Source of the DNA: Halocafeteria seosinensis
Lineage: Eukaryota; Sar; Bigyra; Bicosoecida
Length of the DNA: 64,000 bases
Direction of reading: 5' to 3'
Assembly: GCA_001687465.1 (NCBI GenBank)
Contig: LVLI01000599.1
Location: 1 to 64,000 of the forward strand
Shown: positions 36,587 to 46,795 of the stretch, in pieces
Layout: each line of letters opens with the position of its first letter
Numbering within the stretch: the first letter of the stretch is position 1
The notes under the pieces: model-generated
The model's database searches: none
The model's input: only the letters and a program-made list of their open reading frames with translations
What the model was told of the DNA's origin: nothing
Program-made: the position numbers and the translations under genes

Positions 36587-37938
36587 ATGTCTGACAAAGG
36601 TAGGTATCTAGTGTGGTTCTCTGATGTTTTCATCGAAATCTTACGTGCGCCCAAATATGTTTAGCGGTCGCAGAGGAAGATCACAATGAAGAAGGGGCCG
36701 TGGAAGAAGAACAGCAGGTAGAGGAGGCCCGACCTGTCGAATATGGCGAGGTGCATGAAGCCGAACCTTTAGGGGATCAGCAAGTGCCGGATTCGGGAAA
36801 CTATGGCACGTCGGACTATTCCTACGGAGCACCGGCACAGAATCAACCGCAGCAACAACAACGTCTCACAGTGGATGATGATGTGGACATCGAAGCAAAG
36901 GTATGCTGGATATCTGGTGCAAACTCCGAAGGTAGTATTTAAGTTTTTCACTGTCTCGAACCGTGGTAGCAGATTTTTGTAGGAGCCTTGTCTTGGAGCA
37001 CAACTGAGCAAAAGCTAAGAGATCATTTTGGACAATACGGCGAGGTGGTTGATGCAACAGTAATGCAGAACCGCGCTACGGGAAATCCTCGAGGATTTGG
37101 GTTTGTACGGTTTCGCCATGCTCCAACTGTTGACGAAATACTGAAACACGACCACTACCTTGACGATCGCAAAGTTGATGTTAAGAAATCACTTCCAAAG
37201 AATCAGGCCCCACCCGCTATTGGAAAGGAAGTACCTTCAAATGGACCTCCTTCTGGTCCCACAGATCCGTATAAGATTTTTGTTGGAGCTTTACCTCAGG
37301 ATCTTGACGACGAGGGTATGCGTCAGTATTTTAGCAAATATGGAAACGTTGAGGACTGTGTCGTGATGCGTGATAAAAATACCAACAAGAGCAGAGGATT
37401 TGGTTTTGTTACCTTTTCAAATTCTGCAGCCGTTGACAAGACGTTGAGTGAACCGCATACAATCCTTGGCCGTCAGGTTGATGTGAAGAAAGCTCACCCA
37501 AAGGGCAGCAATGATACTTCTAATTTTGGTGGACGTGGAGGCGGTGGAGGTCGCGGTGGTGGCCCTCCTAGAGGCCCTCCCGGTGGATATGGTATGCCTC
37601 CATATGGAGGATATGATCCCACTGGCCAGATGCCCCCACCTATGGGGATGATGGGTGGCTACCCTCCGTATGCTCCCCCAATGGATCCTGCCATGGCTTA
37701 CTACGGTGGCTACGGGGCAGACCCCGCGGCAGACTATGGAATGTACGGTGGTTACGGAGGATATTACGGTGCTGCGTATGGTGCTGATTATATGTATGGA
37801 GGAGACTATGGCGGCCCACCACCGATGGGTGGCATGGGCCCTCCTCCTGGTGGTCGTGATGGAGGTGGATACGGTAGTAGCCGTGGAGGTGGCCCATACA
37901 GAAACCCAAGATCGAAGCGCGGACAGAAGCCATATTAG
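36587..37938 (+). CDS. hnRNP A/DAZAP1/Musashi-type RNA-binding protein, two RRMs plus Gly-rich tail
   Basis: Three exons: 36587-36599, 36665-36900, 36973-37938; about 404 aa. An acidic N-terminus (residues 5-83) precedes RRM1 (RNP2 IFVGALSW, RNP1 RGFGFVRF) and RRM2 (RNP2 IFVGALPQ, RNP1 RGFGFVTF). The tail is a Gly/Tyr/Pro-rich low-complexity region (GGYGMPPYGGYDP, GGRGGGGGRGGG with RGG motifs) of the kind that phase-separates, ending in a basic RSKRGQKPY that resembles a PY-type nuclear import signal. Such proteins bind pre-mRNA and mRNA in splicing, transport and translation control. The tandem RRM spacing fits the hnRNP A/B, DAZAP1 and Musashi group; the exact orthologue cannot be chosen. 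A polyadenylation hexamer AATAAA is at 37979-37984. Confidence 0.9.
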
Positions 37939-37978
37939 AGTTGTTGTTTAAACCATGCGTGGTGTACAACTCGTTTCT

Positions 37979-37984
37979 AATAAA
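37979..37984 (+). terminator. Polyadenylation hexamer of hnRNP gene
   Basis: AATAAA 41 bp after the stop codon of the hnRNP gene, on its sense strand. Confidence 0.55.
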
Positions 37985-38012
37985 AACTGATGACAAAACA
38001 TTGAACAACCAA

Positions 38013-38039
38013 GAGTCATTGACGAGTCAATGACGACTC
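38013..38039. repeat. Short inverted and tandem repeat with two TGACG cores
   Basis: Two 11-bp units (GAGTCATTGAC, GAGTCAATGAC) in tandem, also forming a 9-bp inverted repeat with a 2-bp spacer. TGACG occurs at 38020-38024 and 38031-38035. It could be a bZIP site in the SLX1 promoter or a hairpin in the hnRNP 3' region. Confidence 0.5.
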
Positions 38040-38257
38040 ACAAAACGGATACATCTTTTGGCGCGTTCGCCCTCCATATGAATAAGTGACGAAATACATT
38101 TGATCTCTGCGGTTTGATTATTTTAGATTTTATATTTGTTATATTAATTCATGGGCACTCTAACAACAACAAAATGTATATGTTCACCAAATGATGATGT
38201 GGCGGATAGTGCCGTAAACGCTTGTGAATTGATGCCAGCTGCATTCCACAGCAGAAC

Positions 38258-39393
38258 ATGTCCTATGCCACATACCTTCTCGTGTCCACAGTGCAGCCTC
38301 AGAAAATCTATATCGGCTGCACGAATGACCCTCGTAGACGTCTGAGGCAGCACAATGGAGAGGTACGTTCTGATTGAACACGTGCCCCCGGTAGACTCTG
38401 CGAGAATCAGCGCATTGCTTTCCTGCAGCTGACAAATGGAGCTCGACAGACGAGGAAAGGCCGACCGTGGAAATTCGCCGTTGTCGTGAAGGGGTTCCCC
38501 TCTGAGATAGCCGCCCTACAATTCGAATGGGCATGTAAGTCGTCTTTTTGACGACCTTGGATTCCCCGACCGTGAGAACTCAGTAGTGTCTGCATGCAGG
38601 GCAACACCCTTCAAAGAGTCGAGCGATTAGAGACCACACGAAAGGGTAAGTATCAGCGGCAAGAGACAAGCTGCACTAATGACGCTGTGCCACAGATAGT
38701 TGGAGAGATGAATTGCAGGTATGCATCCAAGCGGGGGTACTTGGCGAAGAGTCGTTTATTAGCCATTTTGCTCACGGTAGAACCTTGGCAACGCTACGCG
38801 TTGAAAATAGAAACGCCACTAGACAATGTCAACAAAATCGTGGCGGAATCATGTTCACCCTATACGAGCCGTAAGTTGCCATTACTCAGGTATTTGAAAC
38901 GCAACTAACAGTAGACGCCTAACAAACTATGCAGATACTTGTTCGGTAGTGTCGGACCCTGGTATTACAGAATCAGCGCCTCGACCTAGTGATGTGGCAG
39001 GACAAACAAGTATGTTGAGCTCCAGATCCATAGCCAGCTAACTGAGTTTTAGGTTTGGCCGATTAATGTTCTCTGCAGTTGTTTGCGCATTATGCTCCGA
39101 AGCTATAGAGGACGGTATGTCGATCCATACTTCGTTGAATAGTTGGAATTTCAAGACATACACGTCGTATTCTCGGTCTCGTTTTAGCAGGGAATCGAAG
39201 GGGAAAATGCCCAAGATGTATACTGAAAGTCCATCTGCATTGCCTGGCAAGAGAATCTGAGAATAGCGACTGCAGCGATCAGCCGTGCTTAATACCATCA
39301 AGGGCAGTGTGTCCAATATGCTCATACGAGTCCATATGGAGCGAATTTTGCAGGAAGTCTAAATCCGCACCTCAAATCGGTACAGACACGTAA
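38258..39393 (+). CDS. SLX1: SLX1 structure-specific endonuclease subunit
   Basis: Seven small exons: 38258-38362, 38429-38534, 38600-38645, 38719-38870, 38935-39009, 39079-39114, 39188-39393; about 241 aa (human 275). GIY-YIG nuclease: YATYLLVSTVQPQKIYIGCT, NDPRRRLRQHNGE (catalytic Arg), then TNGARQTRKGRPWKFAVVVK, GFPSEIAALQFEWAWQHP (catalytic Glu) and SKSRAIRDHTK. The C-terminal RING-like zinc finger is split over three exons: VCALCSEAIED, RGKCPRCILKVHLHCLARES and VCPICSYESIWSEF. SLX1 with SLX4 cuts Holliday junctions and flaps. The fourth exon start was set at 38719 because the earlier AG gives an immediate stop. The last 35 bp of coding sequence overlap the coding end of the SUN gene on the other strand. 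Confidence 0.93.
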
Positions 39394-41711
39394 ATTGCGA
39401 ATGGCCATAGTTATCCTCAATGGCGAGCCGCATGAACCGGACGGGTTCGTCGAAACTCCATGACCCTTCAGGCCGAAACACATCCCTTCCGGCGCCATTG
39501 TGCTGAAAGTACTTTCCAGCATCCAGTGGATACCAAGTAACTCCATGCAGAGAAGAAGAAGCGGATATTGAGAACGTTCGCAGGGCACACTCAGATTGGG
39601 AAGCGTCCACAGCGGTATCTGCCGACGGAGAAGCAACAACGATTGCTCTTATTTCTGAAATAGCCTTTGCGAGTTCCACCGTTATCACTCCGCTGGTTCC
39701 ATTTAAGGCGAAATACTGTCCGGTTCTAATGGGAGCTTCAGAAAGAGGCCAGATATCTGATATTTTGTCCGAGGCTGTATCTTCCCTGCTCACTGTATGG
39801 GGAACACGAGCCGTAAAAAGGGAAGGCGAAGCGCAGCCCACCGCAGCGCACACAAGCCGCTGAACGCTTGTGTCTTCGATATATGGGAGGTCACGCTGAG
39901 AAGTACTTCTCGAATGCCTGTGGAAGAAATGAAGCAATATAGATTATCTTAGAGAAAGACAAGGGCCGAGCGACAACATACTGGTCCTCTGGAGACGTAA
40001 CAAGCCTCGCTCCAGACCAAAAGGAGGCATAATTGGCGCCTGATGTTCCTTCCGCTCTGTAACAGTTAAGAAACAACAGCTATGGACTAAGCAGGTTGGC
40101 GGAGAATACGCAGCCCAACACATACCCTTCATCTGTCAAACGTTCTCGGACTTTTCCCCATAGTTCTTGTGTAGTATTCTTTGCCCAGTGTTCCAGTTCT
40201 GCTTGAATGTCAGTATATACCCTGTTGCAACATTCAGGCTCTTTTTGTTCGCCACCACTCATGGTGTTTGCATGTAGGAGTGACGCATTCAGAGCAAGGA
40301 CAGAAGAATTTAGCTGTGCAATTATACTATCATGTTCGGAAAAGAGGCCATTGATATCGGGTAAAGTACTCATGCTTTCGTGAACAAGCTCCTTTACCGT
40401 TGCATTGATCTTCTGGCCGTCCGGAAGGTCCTTGATGGATTCTGCAAGAAGCTCCTTTACCGTTCCATTAACCCTTTGCTCCAAGTCAGTCCCAACAGTG
40501 GTGTCCTTCTCTGATATATCAACGTGCGAATCATCGAATGTTTGGTCGTTACCCAGTGAGTGGGAGCCTTCGGCAACCTCAATTTCTTCCCTGGTACCCT
40601 CGTTCGCTGGCATTGACGTCGTTGTCTCCGAAATATTCAAGAGAGTCTCGTTCAGTTGTACGAGTGCCTCCGATTGACGACTGATGACGCTCGATAACGT
40701 CGAGTTTACATCTGATATCCTCACAGACTGGGTATCAGCAATTTCCCGCATTTCTTCTAAGGTACTACTAGTGTTTCCTAGCGTATTCTTGGTTTCTTCC
40801 TGTTGCTTCTCCAATACTTCAAACCGACGCTGATGTTCAGATAAGCTTTGATGAGTTTGTTGTGCGTGTTCTTGGTGCTTGCTCTGTAGACTATGCAGTT
40901 CCGACCTTAGAGTGCTTACTTCCCTCCGTAATTCTTCCACCAACTGCGTAAGAACGTTACCAGAGTGTGAAGTCCATTCATGAAGAAGCTACACACCTTC
41001 ACTTACCGAGACCATTTCCGACCGCTCAATCGTCATATGTATGCTGGTATTTATTCTATCACTTGAGTCCACAGCAGATTCATGAGCAAACTTCGGCAAG
41101 GCTATGATACCACTTAAGATCATAGCGCACAAACACAATACAAGAAAGACCAGAAAACGTGCATCACCCAGAGACTCCGGCTCAGCCGGCTCTACGGTAA
41201 GAGGGTGATCAAAGACCTGTGACGTGACCCGCGTAGCTTTCGACGGCGGCGTAAACGTGCCTTCCGAAGATGAGGAATCCGAAGGTGTAGCCGAATCCTC
41301 CTCTTCCTGTGGTTGATTCATTGTCCTCCGTCGACAAACATTGAGCACTGAGGAAGCATTATTTCGGACCGATGTCATGCTCGTTTGAACGGCGGTTGTA
41401 GCTCTCTGAGCCGTGTTGGACACAGCTACGAGAACGGGACGAGCTACGCCTGGATTGAGCTTGCTAATGATACGTGTAAGACCACTTGTCTCTTCCTCCT
41501 GGTCCTGTTGCTGCCCTCTCTGCGGTTGCGATTGGCTTTGTTCCACATATCGATACCTCTCCGTTCTCGACATGTATCCCCCTCCTCCTCCTCCTCTATC
41601 TTGCACACTCGATGAGGCAGCTGAAGCGCTGTAATGGGCAGAAGACGACGAAGAGGAGCTCGTAGCTCTCCTTGCTACACTGCGCCGTCTCCGAGGGGTC
41701 GTACTTGGCAT
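39359..41711 (-). CDS. SUN-domain inner nuclear membrane protein
   Basis: Four exons: 41711-41007, 40943-40126, 40056-39982, 39917-39359; about 718 aa. Layout: a Ser/Arg-rich nucleoplasmic N-terminus (1-180), one membrane span (ARFLVFLVLCLCAMILSGII, about 195-220), a lumenal coiled coil (240-520), then a C-terminal SUN domain (GANYASFWSGARLV, then FALNGTSGVITVELAKAISE, and the hallmark NYGHSQFTCLYRFEVRI at the very end). SUN proteins trimerise in the perinuclear space and bind KASH proteins to form LINC bridges between nucleus and cytoskeleton, often to basal bodies. An (AC)n run at about 41727-41744 lies just upstream of the start. The stop codon lies inside the last SLX1 exon. Confidence 0.92.
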
Positions 41712-41942
41712 TGTATGACTGTTTTTGACACACACACACACACAACGAAGACAAGCAAATGAGGATTATTTATGAAATAGTTGATTTGTCTACCTGTATT
41801 TGTTTGTAGTGGGACAATCCCGGCGCATTACAGAGATATTCTCCTCCTACGCGGCCGTTAACAGACTGTTTGTACTTTATTACAGGCTATACAGCGCTTG
41901 TTTTGCAGTAATTATTTTGCTTTTAGTACCACCCAGGACAAG
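41712..41942. promoter_or_regulatory. Divergent promoter SUN gene / winged-helix orphan
   Basis: 231 bp between start codons of opposite genes, with an (AC)n run at about 41727-41744. Both promoters must lie here unless the orphan has an upstream 5' exon. Confidence 0.5.
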
Positions 41943-42989
41943 ATGCAACAAATTCTATCGAATGTTTCCAATATACGCTATGAGTGTCAGCAATTTGAGA
42001 TACTAGCCCATAAGGTGGAACAGATTCAAACACGAGGAGAAGAGATACCTCGACGAAAACAGCATTCTACAGATGAAAATGACTTTTCGTCGTCTTCTAG
42101 TGACGTCAAGATGTCGAATTCTCGAATTGCAGCGCACACCGTGCAAATGCTACTGAACGCGGGATCGATCACGGAAGCCAAAGTCAAAGACGAAGGAGGA
42201 AGTATTGCTTCGTTACGTGAATTTCTGTTGCCACCAGCACCACAGAAAACAACGAGGGCGTCCGTGTCGGCACAAAGTAAACTAACCTCGGAAAACCAAA
42301 CCGAGGCTCATGTTGGATCATCTACCGAAACTTCGGCTGTGACGGCCACCAAAGCACCTCGCGATTCTCATAACAGTGCCTCGACCACAACGGGTAACGA
42401 TAACACTGGCACAGCGAAAACATCGGCCGGAAATTCCTCAAAACAAGGGTCTCAGGAGCAGAGAGCTACTCGATTATCATCCAGCAATAAGGGTAAGTGT
42501 AGTGCTTTTTTCGCCGTAAGGAATTTCACATGCTTTCAATCAATGTTCTTTAGCCTTCAGCAAAGCGTGAGAGAGATACCCCCACAGCCAACCAGGCAGC
42601 GACGAAGAAGAGACAACAGGTGCAGGTGCGTCCGTTACCTAAGATTTGACTGACTCTTACTGGCGGTAAACCTTCTCTCCTTAATTTGTTTGCCGCAGGA
42701 ATCTATGCTTGATATTATCCGTGATAGAGTGCCACCTAAATATCAAAATGATGAGAAGCACCTTGAGCGCCTCACCACAGTGCTAAAGTTTATCAGAAAT
42801 AAGGGCGAAGATGGTGTTACTTTGAATGAAGCATGCAAGGAAATAGATTGCACAATGTTCACTACGAGGGAATATTTGAGCACCCTCGAACGGTCTGGTT
42901 TCGTCGAGCAAACAAGCCACCAGGCTCAGAAAGGAAAGAAGTCGTTAAGGTGGATTTATAAGAAACAGAAAAAACCTCGACGAGCATAG
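41943..42989 (+). CDS. Unidentified protein: coiled coil, disordered middle, winged-helix-like C-terminus
   Basis: Three exons: 41943-42492, 42561-42625, 42699-42989; about 301 aa. The N-terminus (QQILSNVSNIRYECQQFEIL) looks like a short coiled coil. Residues 35-200 are Ser/Thr-rich and disordered, followed by a basic patch (AKRERDTPTANQAATKKR). The C-terminal 90 residues are compact (HLERLTTVLKFIRNKGEDGV, TREYLSTLERSGFVEQ, SLRWIYKKQKKPRRA) with the helix-helix-wing pattern of a winged-helix DNA- or protein-binding domain. I cannot assign a family. The second exon may end at 42619 instead (alternative donor, same phase). An upstream exon is possible because the frame is open 5' of the first ATG. 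Confidence 0.72.
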
Positions 42990-43039
42990 CGCATCTGGTA
43001 CTTTGTAAACTATATGAAGATTAAGAAGTCAGTTTGTTA

Positions 43040-45064
43040 TTACCCCAACAGAACCAATTTGACGAAACATGCAATAATGCAGAGAATAATCATAACGAGT
43101 GATGCCATCCAGAGTTGATACTTCCATTCGTAGTTCTTTTCCGCAATCTTCTCTTCCTTGCTCTTGCTCACGGGAATGATTCTGCCACTAGATAAAATAT
43201 CGTCCGCGGGTGTAATTGAAGTATACTCTCCTACAACGTGCCACCGTTGAGCATCTGTAATTTTGGCATATGTGTACTTCCCCTTGAGCGAATCGTCGCG
43301 CGGTAGCAACACCTTAGCATACGATTTGGTATGGGCCACGGATAAGGTGTTGTTGTTAGCTAATTCATGCCCAATCCACACGCGTTGCACAGTTCCCACT
43401 AGGTGGTCGTACGGGCGCCACTTCTGCATTTCCGCAGTAAGTTCGCGGCTCCGTTCTTTCTTGATACTGGTAGGAAGTTGCTTCATTGTAGCAGCAGGTG
43501 TCCCAGGGCGTGGATAAAATTGCGAGATGTTGAGCACAGGAAACTTGTACTTCCGGCACAGTTCCATGGTCTGCTCCCAATCTGCGGCTGTTTCTCCAGG
43601 GAAGCCGCAGATGATATCTGTAGCGATAGTCATCCCCGGTACATGCTTCAGAAGATAATCAGCGCATGTCTCAAATTCCTCTACGGTGTATTCTCGCTTC
43701 ATCCCTTCAAGTACCGCATTGCTACCCGCCTGTACTGGAATGTGAAGGAAGCTATAAACATTTGGATGTCGTAGCACAGCCGCTAATTCTTCGAGACTAT
43801 CCAACATGTACGGTGGGTTGCTCATTCCCACCCTCAGCATGACCGAAGGGTCGCTCGGTAGAACATCCACAATTGCTCGAAGTAAATCTGGCATTTTGAT
43901 TCCTAAATCCCGGCCATATGCCCCAACGTCTTCACTACTCAGCCATATTTCCTTCACGCCTTCCTTCATTACCTGCTGCACTCGGTTGACAATTGCTTGC
44001 GGTTCGTACGATCCAAGCTTTCCCCGAGCATGCTTGGTTTTGCAATAAGTACACTGCCCAAGACAACCGGTACTCAAAGGAATGATTTCAACCAGGGGGT
44101 TCCGCCGGACTTTTGGTAAGTCCAGTCGCGGTAGGGTGCTCTTTGAAAGAAGTTTCACCCGATTTCCGATCAGAGTCTGCTCCATTGCCTCCACGATCCT
44201 ATCAATTTGCTGAACACCCACTATTGAGCATGATTCTAGTTCCTTGATAGATCGATCGCCTTGGGGGACACATCCAGTGACAACGACTGGGATGTTCTGT
44301 TGCTTTAAACGTTGTACCACCAGCAGAAAGCGTGATTCACTAGGACCTTTGACGGTGCAACTATTTATTACCGCTCCGTCAATGTTTTCAGGAATCTTCA
44401 GACCCTCGTCTATGAGAACACTGTAGCCATACCATTCTAGCTGGCCAGCCATGTATTCGCTGTCACTCATGTTGTGGGCGCAGCCAAATGTCTTCACCCA
44501 AATTCGACCGACTCCGGGTACTTGCTCCTGTCGAGCCTCATCAATCTGCTCGTCGGCCAACGCTTCCGTGGACTTGTCCCTATTCTCTCGCCCTTGAGCC
44601 TCAGAATGACCCTCTTCGGTCTCACCGGCAGTAGAGAGCGCTTGCATCACTTTCTTTTTGTGATAGTCCGGTTTGCGTTGGATTTTGACCTCTCCCGTGA
44701 ATGGCTCCTGTGTTTTACCGCCTCCAGCGTATGGTGGCGCAGGCACCGAATCACTGTTGGAATCGGATGAATACGGGTCGTTTGTGTTGCGATTAGCTGA
44801 TGAAGAACCACTGTTATTGTCTGCTTCTTCCCCATTGCTGTCGTTGCTGTTCCGAGAGGACGGGTTCGTAGGCGCTACAATGTCCTCCATGTCCTCTTCA
44901 TCCTCGTTATTCGACCGAGCATTTTGCTGCATCCCCGCCGCATGTTTGGGGGCTTTGGAGACACGCTTCTTTGTGGTGTTTGACTTGATAGTACTCGTCT
45001 CAGAGCCTGTAGTAGAACTTGACACGGCCTGGAAGGCATCCTCCATGTCAGTCAAATCGTCCAT
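43040..45064 (-). CDS. CDKAL1: CDKAL1: threonylcarbamoyladenosine tRNA methylthiotransferase
   Basis: Single exon, about 674 aa from ATG 45064. UPF0004 domain: RIWVKTFGCAHNMSDSEYMA, AVINSCTVKGPSE, VVTGCVPQGD. Radical-SAM domain: IIPLSTGCLGQCTYCKTKHA with the CxxxCxxC cluster ligands, SSEDVGAYGRD, HIPVQAGSNAVLEGMKREYT and IICGFPGE; then a TRAM-like region. The last about 25 residues are hydrophobic (LWMASLVMIILCIIACFVKL), a tail anchor as in animal CDKAL1, placing it on the ER. It converts t6A37 of tRNA-Lys(UUU) to ms2t6A37. The N-terminal about 170 residues are an acidic Ser/Asn-rich extension absent from animal forms. Stop codons of this gene and the winged-helix gene are 50 bp apart. Confidence 0.96.
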   Translation of the reverse strand: MDDLTDMEDAFQAVSSSTTGSETSTIKSNTTKKRVSKAPKHAAGMQQNARSNNEDEEDMEDIVAPTNPSSRNSNDSNGEEADNNSGSSSANRNTNDPYSSDSNSDSVPAPPYAGGGKTQEPFTGEVKIQRKPDYHKKKVMQALSTAGETEEGHSEAQGRENRDKSTEALADEQIDEARQEQVPGVGRIWVKTFGCAHNMSDSEYMAGQLEWYGYSVLIDEGLKIPENIDGAVINSCTVKGPSESRFLLVVQRLKQQNIPVVVTGCVPQGDRSIKELESCSIVGVQQIDRIVEAMEQTLIGNRVKLLSKSTLPRLDLPKVRRNPLVEIIPLSTGCLGQCTYCKTKHARGKLGSYEPQAIVNRVQQVMKEGVKEIWLSSEDVGAYGRDLGIKMPDLLRAIVDVLPSDPSVMLRVGMSNPPYMLDSLEELAAVLRHPNVYSFLHIPVQAGSNAVLEGMKREYTVEEFETCADYLLKHVPGMTIATDIICGFPGETAADWEQTMELCRKYKFPVLNISQFYPRPGTPAATMKQLPTSIKKERSRELTAEMQKWRPYDHLVGTVQRVWIGHELANNNTLSVAHTKSYAKVLLPRDDSLKGKYTYAKITDAQRWHVVGEYTSITPADDILSSGRIIPVSKSKEEKIAEKNYEWKYQLWMASLVMIILCIIACFVKLVLLG

Positions 45065-45382
45065 TTTCGTAGCCCAAGAATAAAACACACACCTCAAGAA
45101 GTACCCAGCAGCTAGTAAAAAACAAGAAGATGCTTCTGCTCTGCTCTGTGTGTGTGTATGGTGGTACATAGACAACCCACAGGGCGTGAAGAGTAACGCC
45201 AATAAAGGGAGTGACCCCGGTCCTTCCTGTTGACCAAGCCTGGCCCCGAGGCAAGTTGAGGGGCGTTTTTCAACCCTTGGGACGTCATCAATGACTCAGG
45301 ATTGTCGTACAAAAACATTAGTAGCTTGGCTGGTAATTTGTGAGTGACTGATTTTGAGCGTGGCGTGTATGGTTGAACGAAA
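45065..45382. promoter_or_regulatory. Bidirectional promoter CDKAL1 / NUDC with bZIP-type sites
   Basis: 318 bp between divergent start codons. It contains GACGTCAT (45281-45288) and a perfect TGACTCA (45292-45298), both typical bZIP half or full sites, about 90 bp before the NUDC start. Confidence 0.45.
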
Positions 45383-46667
45383 ATGAGTGGGACAAATCGA
45401 GCTGATGATGATAAATTAGATGGTCTTTTATTGGGGGTAGCCCAAAACACACAAGGCATTGATGAATTGCTGGATGTTTTCTTCGGCTTCCTGCGGCGAA
45501 AATCTGACTTTTTCACCGGGCAGCCACCTGATGTTATCAAGCAAACTGTGGAGAAAGCCTTGGACCGACAGGCAGAAGTGATTCAAAAAGAGCAACACAA
45601 GAAGCAAGAGAAAGAAGCCAAACGCAAAGCAGCGGCGGAAGAGCGCAAGAAGAAACAGCAAGAAGAGGAACAAACAAAAAAGGCGGCGTCCACGGAAGAG
45701 AACACAGCTAAATCCTCAGAAGCAACTTCGACGAGCGCAACGGCGGCGGCCTCAACCACGGATAAAGGCCAAGGAGAAGAAAAACCAGAGGACACTGCCG
45801 AGAATCCAGGTATGCTTAATGGAGTAGTTTCCTCCCCAGTTAGTGGGGCCAGATACACCGTTGTTGTTATTATTGATCGAACTGCAGCTCTTCACGGTAA
45901 TGGGGGCCGCGGAAATGGATATTGGTGGACACAAACTCTCAGTGAAGTAAATGTATTCTGTCCCATTCGACAAGGGATAAAGGGGAAGCACATAGACTGC
46001 GATATCAAAAAAGGATTCATACGTATCGGGATCAAAGGGGAAGCACCAGTTATTGACGCTCCCCTTCATAAACCTGTAAAAGCTGACGACTGCTACTGGA
46101 CTATTGGTGAGTTGCGTCAGGACTCTTCTGTTTCGTCTCCAGTATCTTAAGGGACATGTTTGGTATACAGAGGATAATGATGATTGCCCAGAAGGGAGAA
46201 TGTTGGCAGTATACTTGCAAAAGGAAAATGGAATGGAGTGGTGGAAGTGCGTCGCAGAAGGCGAACCTGAAATTGACACGACCAAGGTACGTTCCACTTC
46301 TTTTGTCTGAGTTGACAATGATGAGCCTACGTAGCTGCGATTCGCACCTATGGTGCAATGAAGAGGAATAATTTCACAGTTTGGCTGAGTCGACCATGCA
46401 AACAACTGAATGTTGTTGCCTGACTTGGGGTCGTGTCTGTGTCGTAGATGAACAAACTTCTGTGTACTCTTGCAGGTTGAGCCAGAGAACTCAAACCTAA
46501 ATGATTTAGACCCAGAAACTAGGTCGACAGTGGAGAAAATGATGTATGACCAACGAATGAAAGCAGCTGGAAAACCGACAAGCGATGAGCAGCAGAAGCA
46601 GGATACGCTCAAGAAATTCATGGAGCAACACCCTGAAATGGATTTCAGCAATGCAAAGATTAGTTGA
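45383..46667 (+). CDS. NUDC: NUDC nuclear migration protein
   Basis: Four exons: 45383-45809, 45888-46106, 46171-46286, 46476-46667; about 317 aa (human 331). The N-terminus [33 protein letters not shown] matches NUDC. A Lys/Glu-rich coiled coil (65-125) precedes a CS/p23-like domain: [40 protein letters not shown] and [18 protein letters not shown]. The C-terminus [10 protein letters not shown]-type block appears as [20 protein letters not shown] and [16 protein letters not shown] is an HSP90 co-chaperone that supports dynein/LIS1 function. The third exon start at 46171 is fixed by phase; nearer AGs introduce stops. Confidence 0.96.
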
Positions 46668-46795
46668 GTATATCGTAGCGTTCATTCATTCGTTCCCGAG
46701 CTCTATAATGACACAAGCACTTTTGCTGCTTGGAATGTGCACTATGGCCGTTAGTGCAGGATTGAAAAGGTGAAATTTTGTACATAGTACTCACT

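Larger units (their letters stand above)
37939..38257. other. Intergenic hnRNP / SLX1 with a short inverted/tandem repeat
   Basis: A 319-bp gap. It holds the hnRNP poly(A) hexamer (37979-37984) and a compact repeat at 38013-38039 in which GTCATTGAC and its inverse GTCAATGAC lie 2 bp apart, flanked by GAGTC and GACTC. Confidence 0.6.

Noticed and set aside
41385-41634. Plus-strand ORFs opposite the SUN N-terminus
   Set aside because: Shadows of the Ser/Arg- and Gly-rich SUN coding exon.
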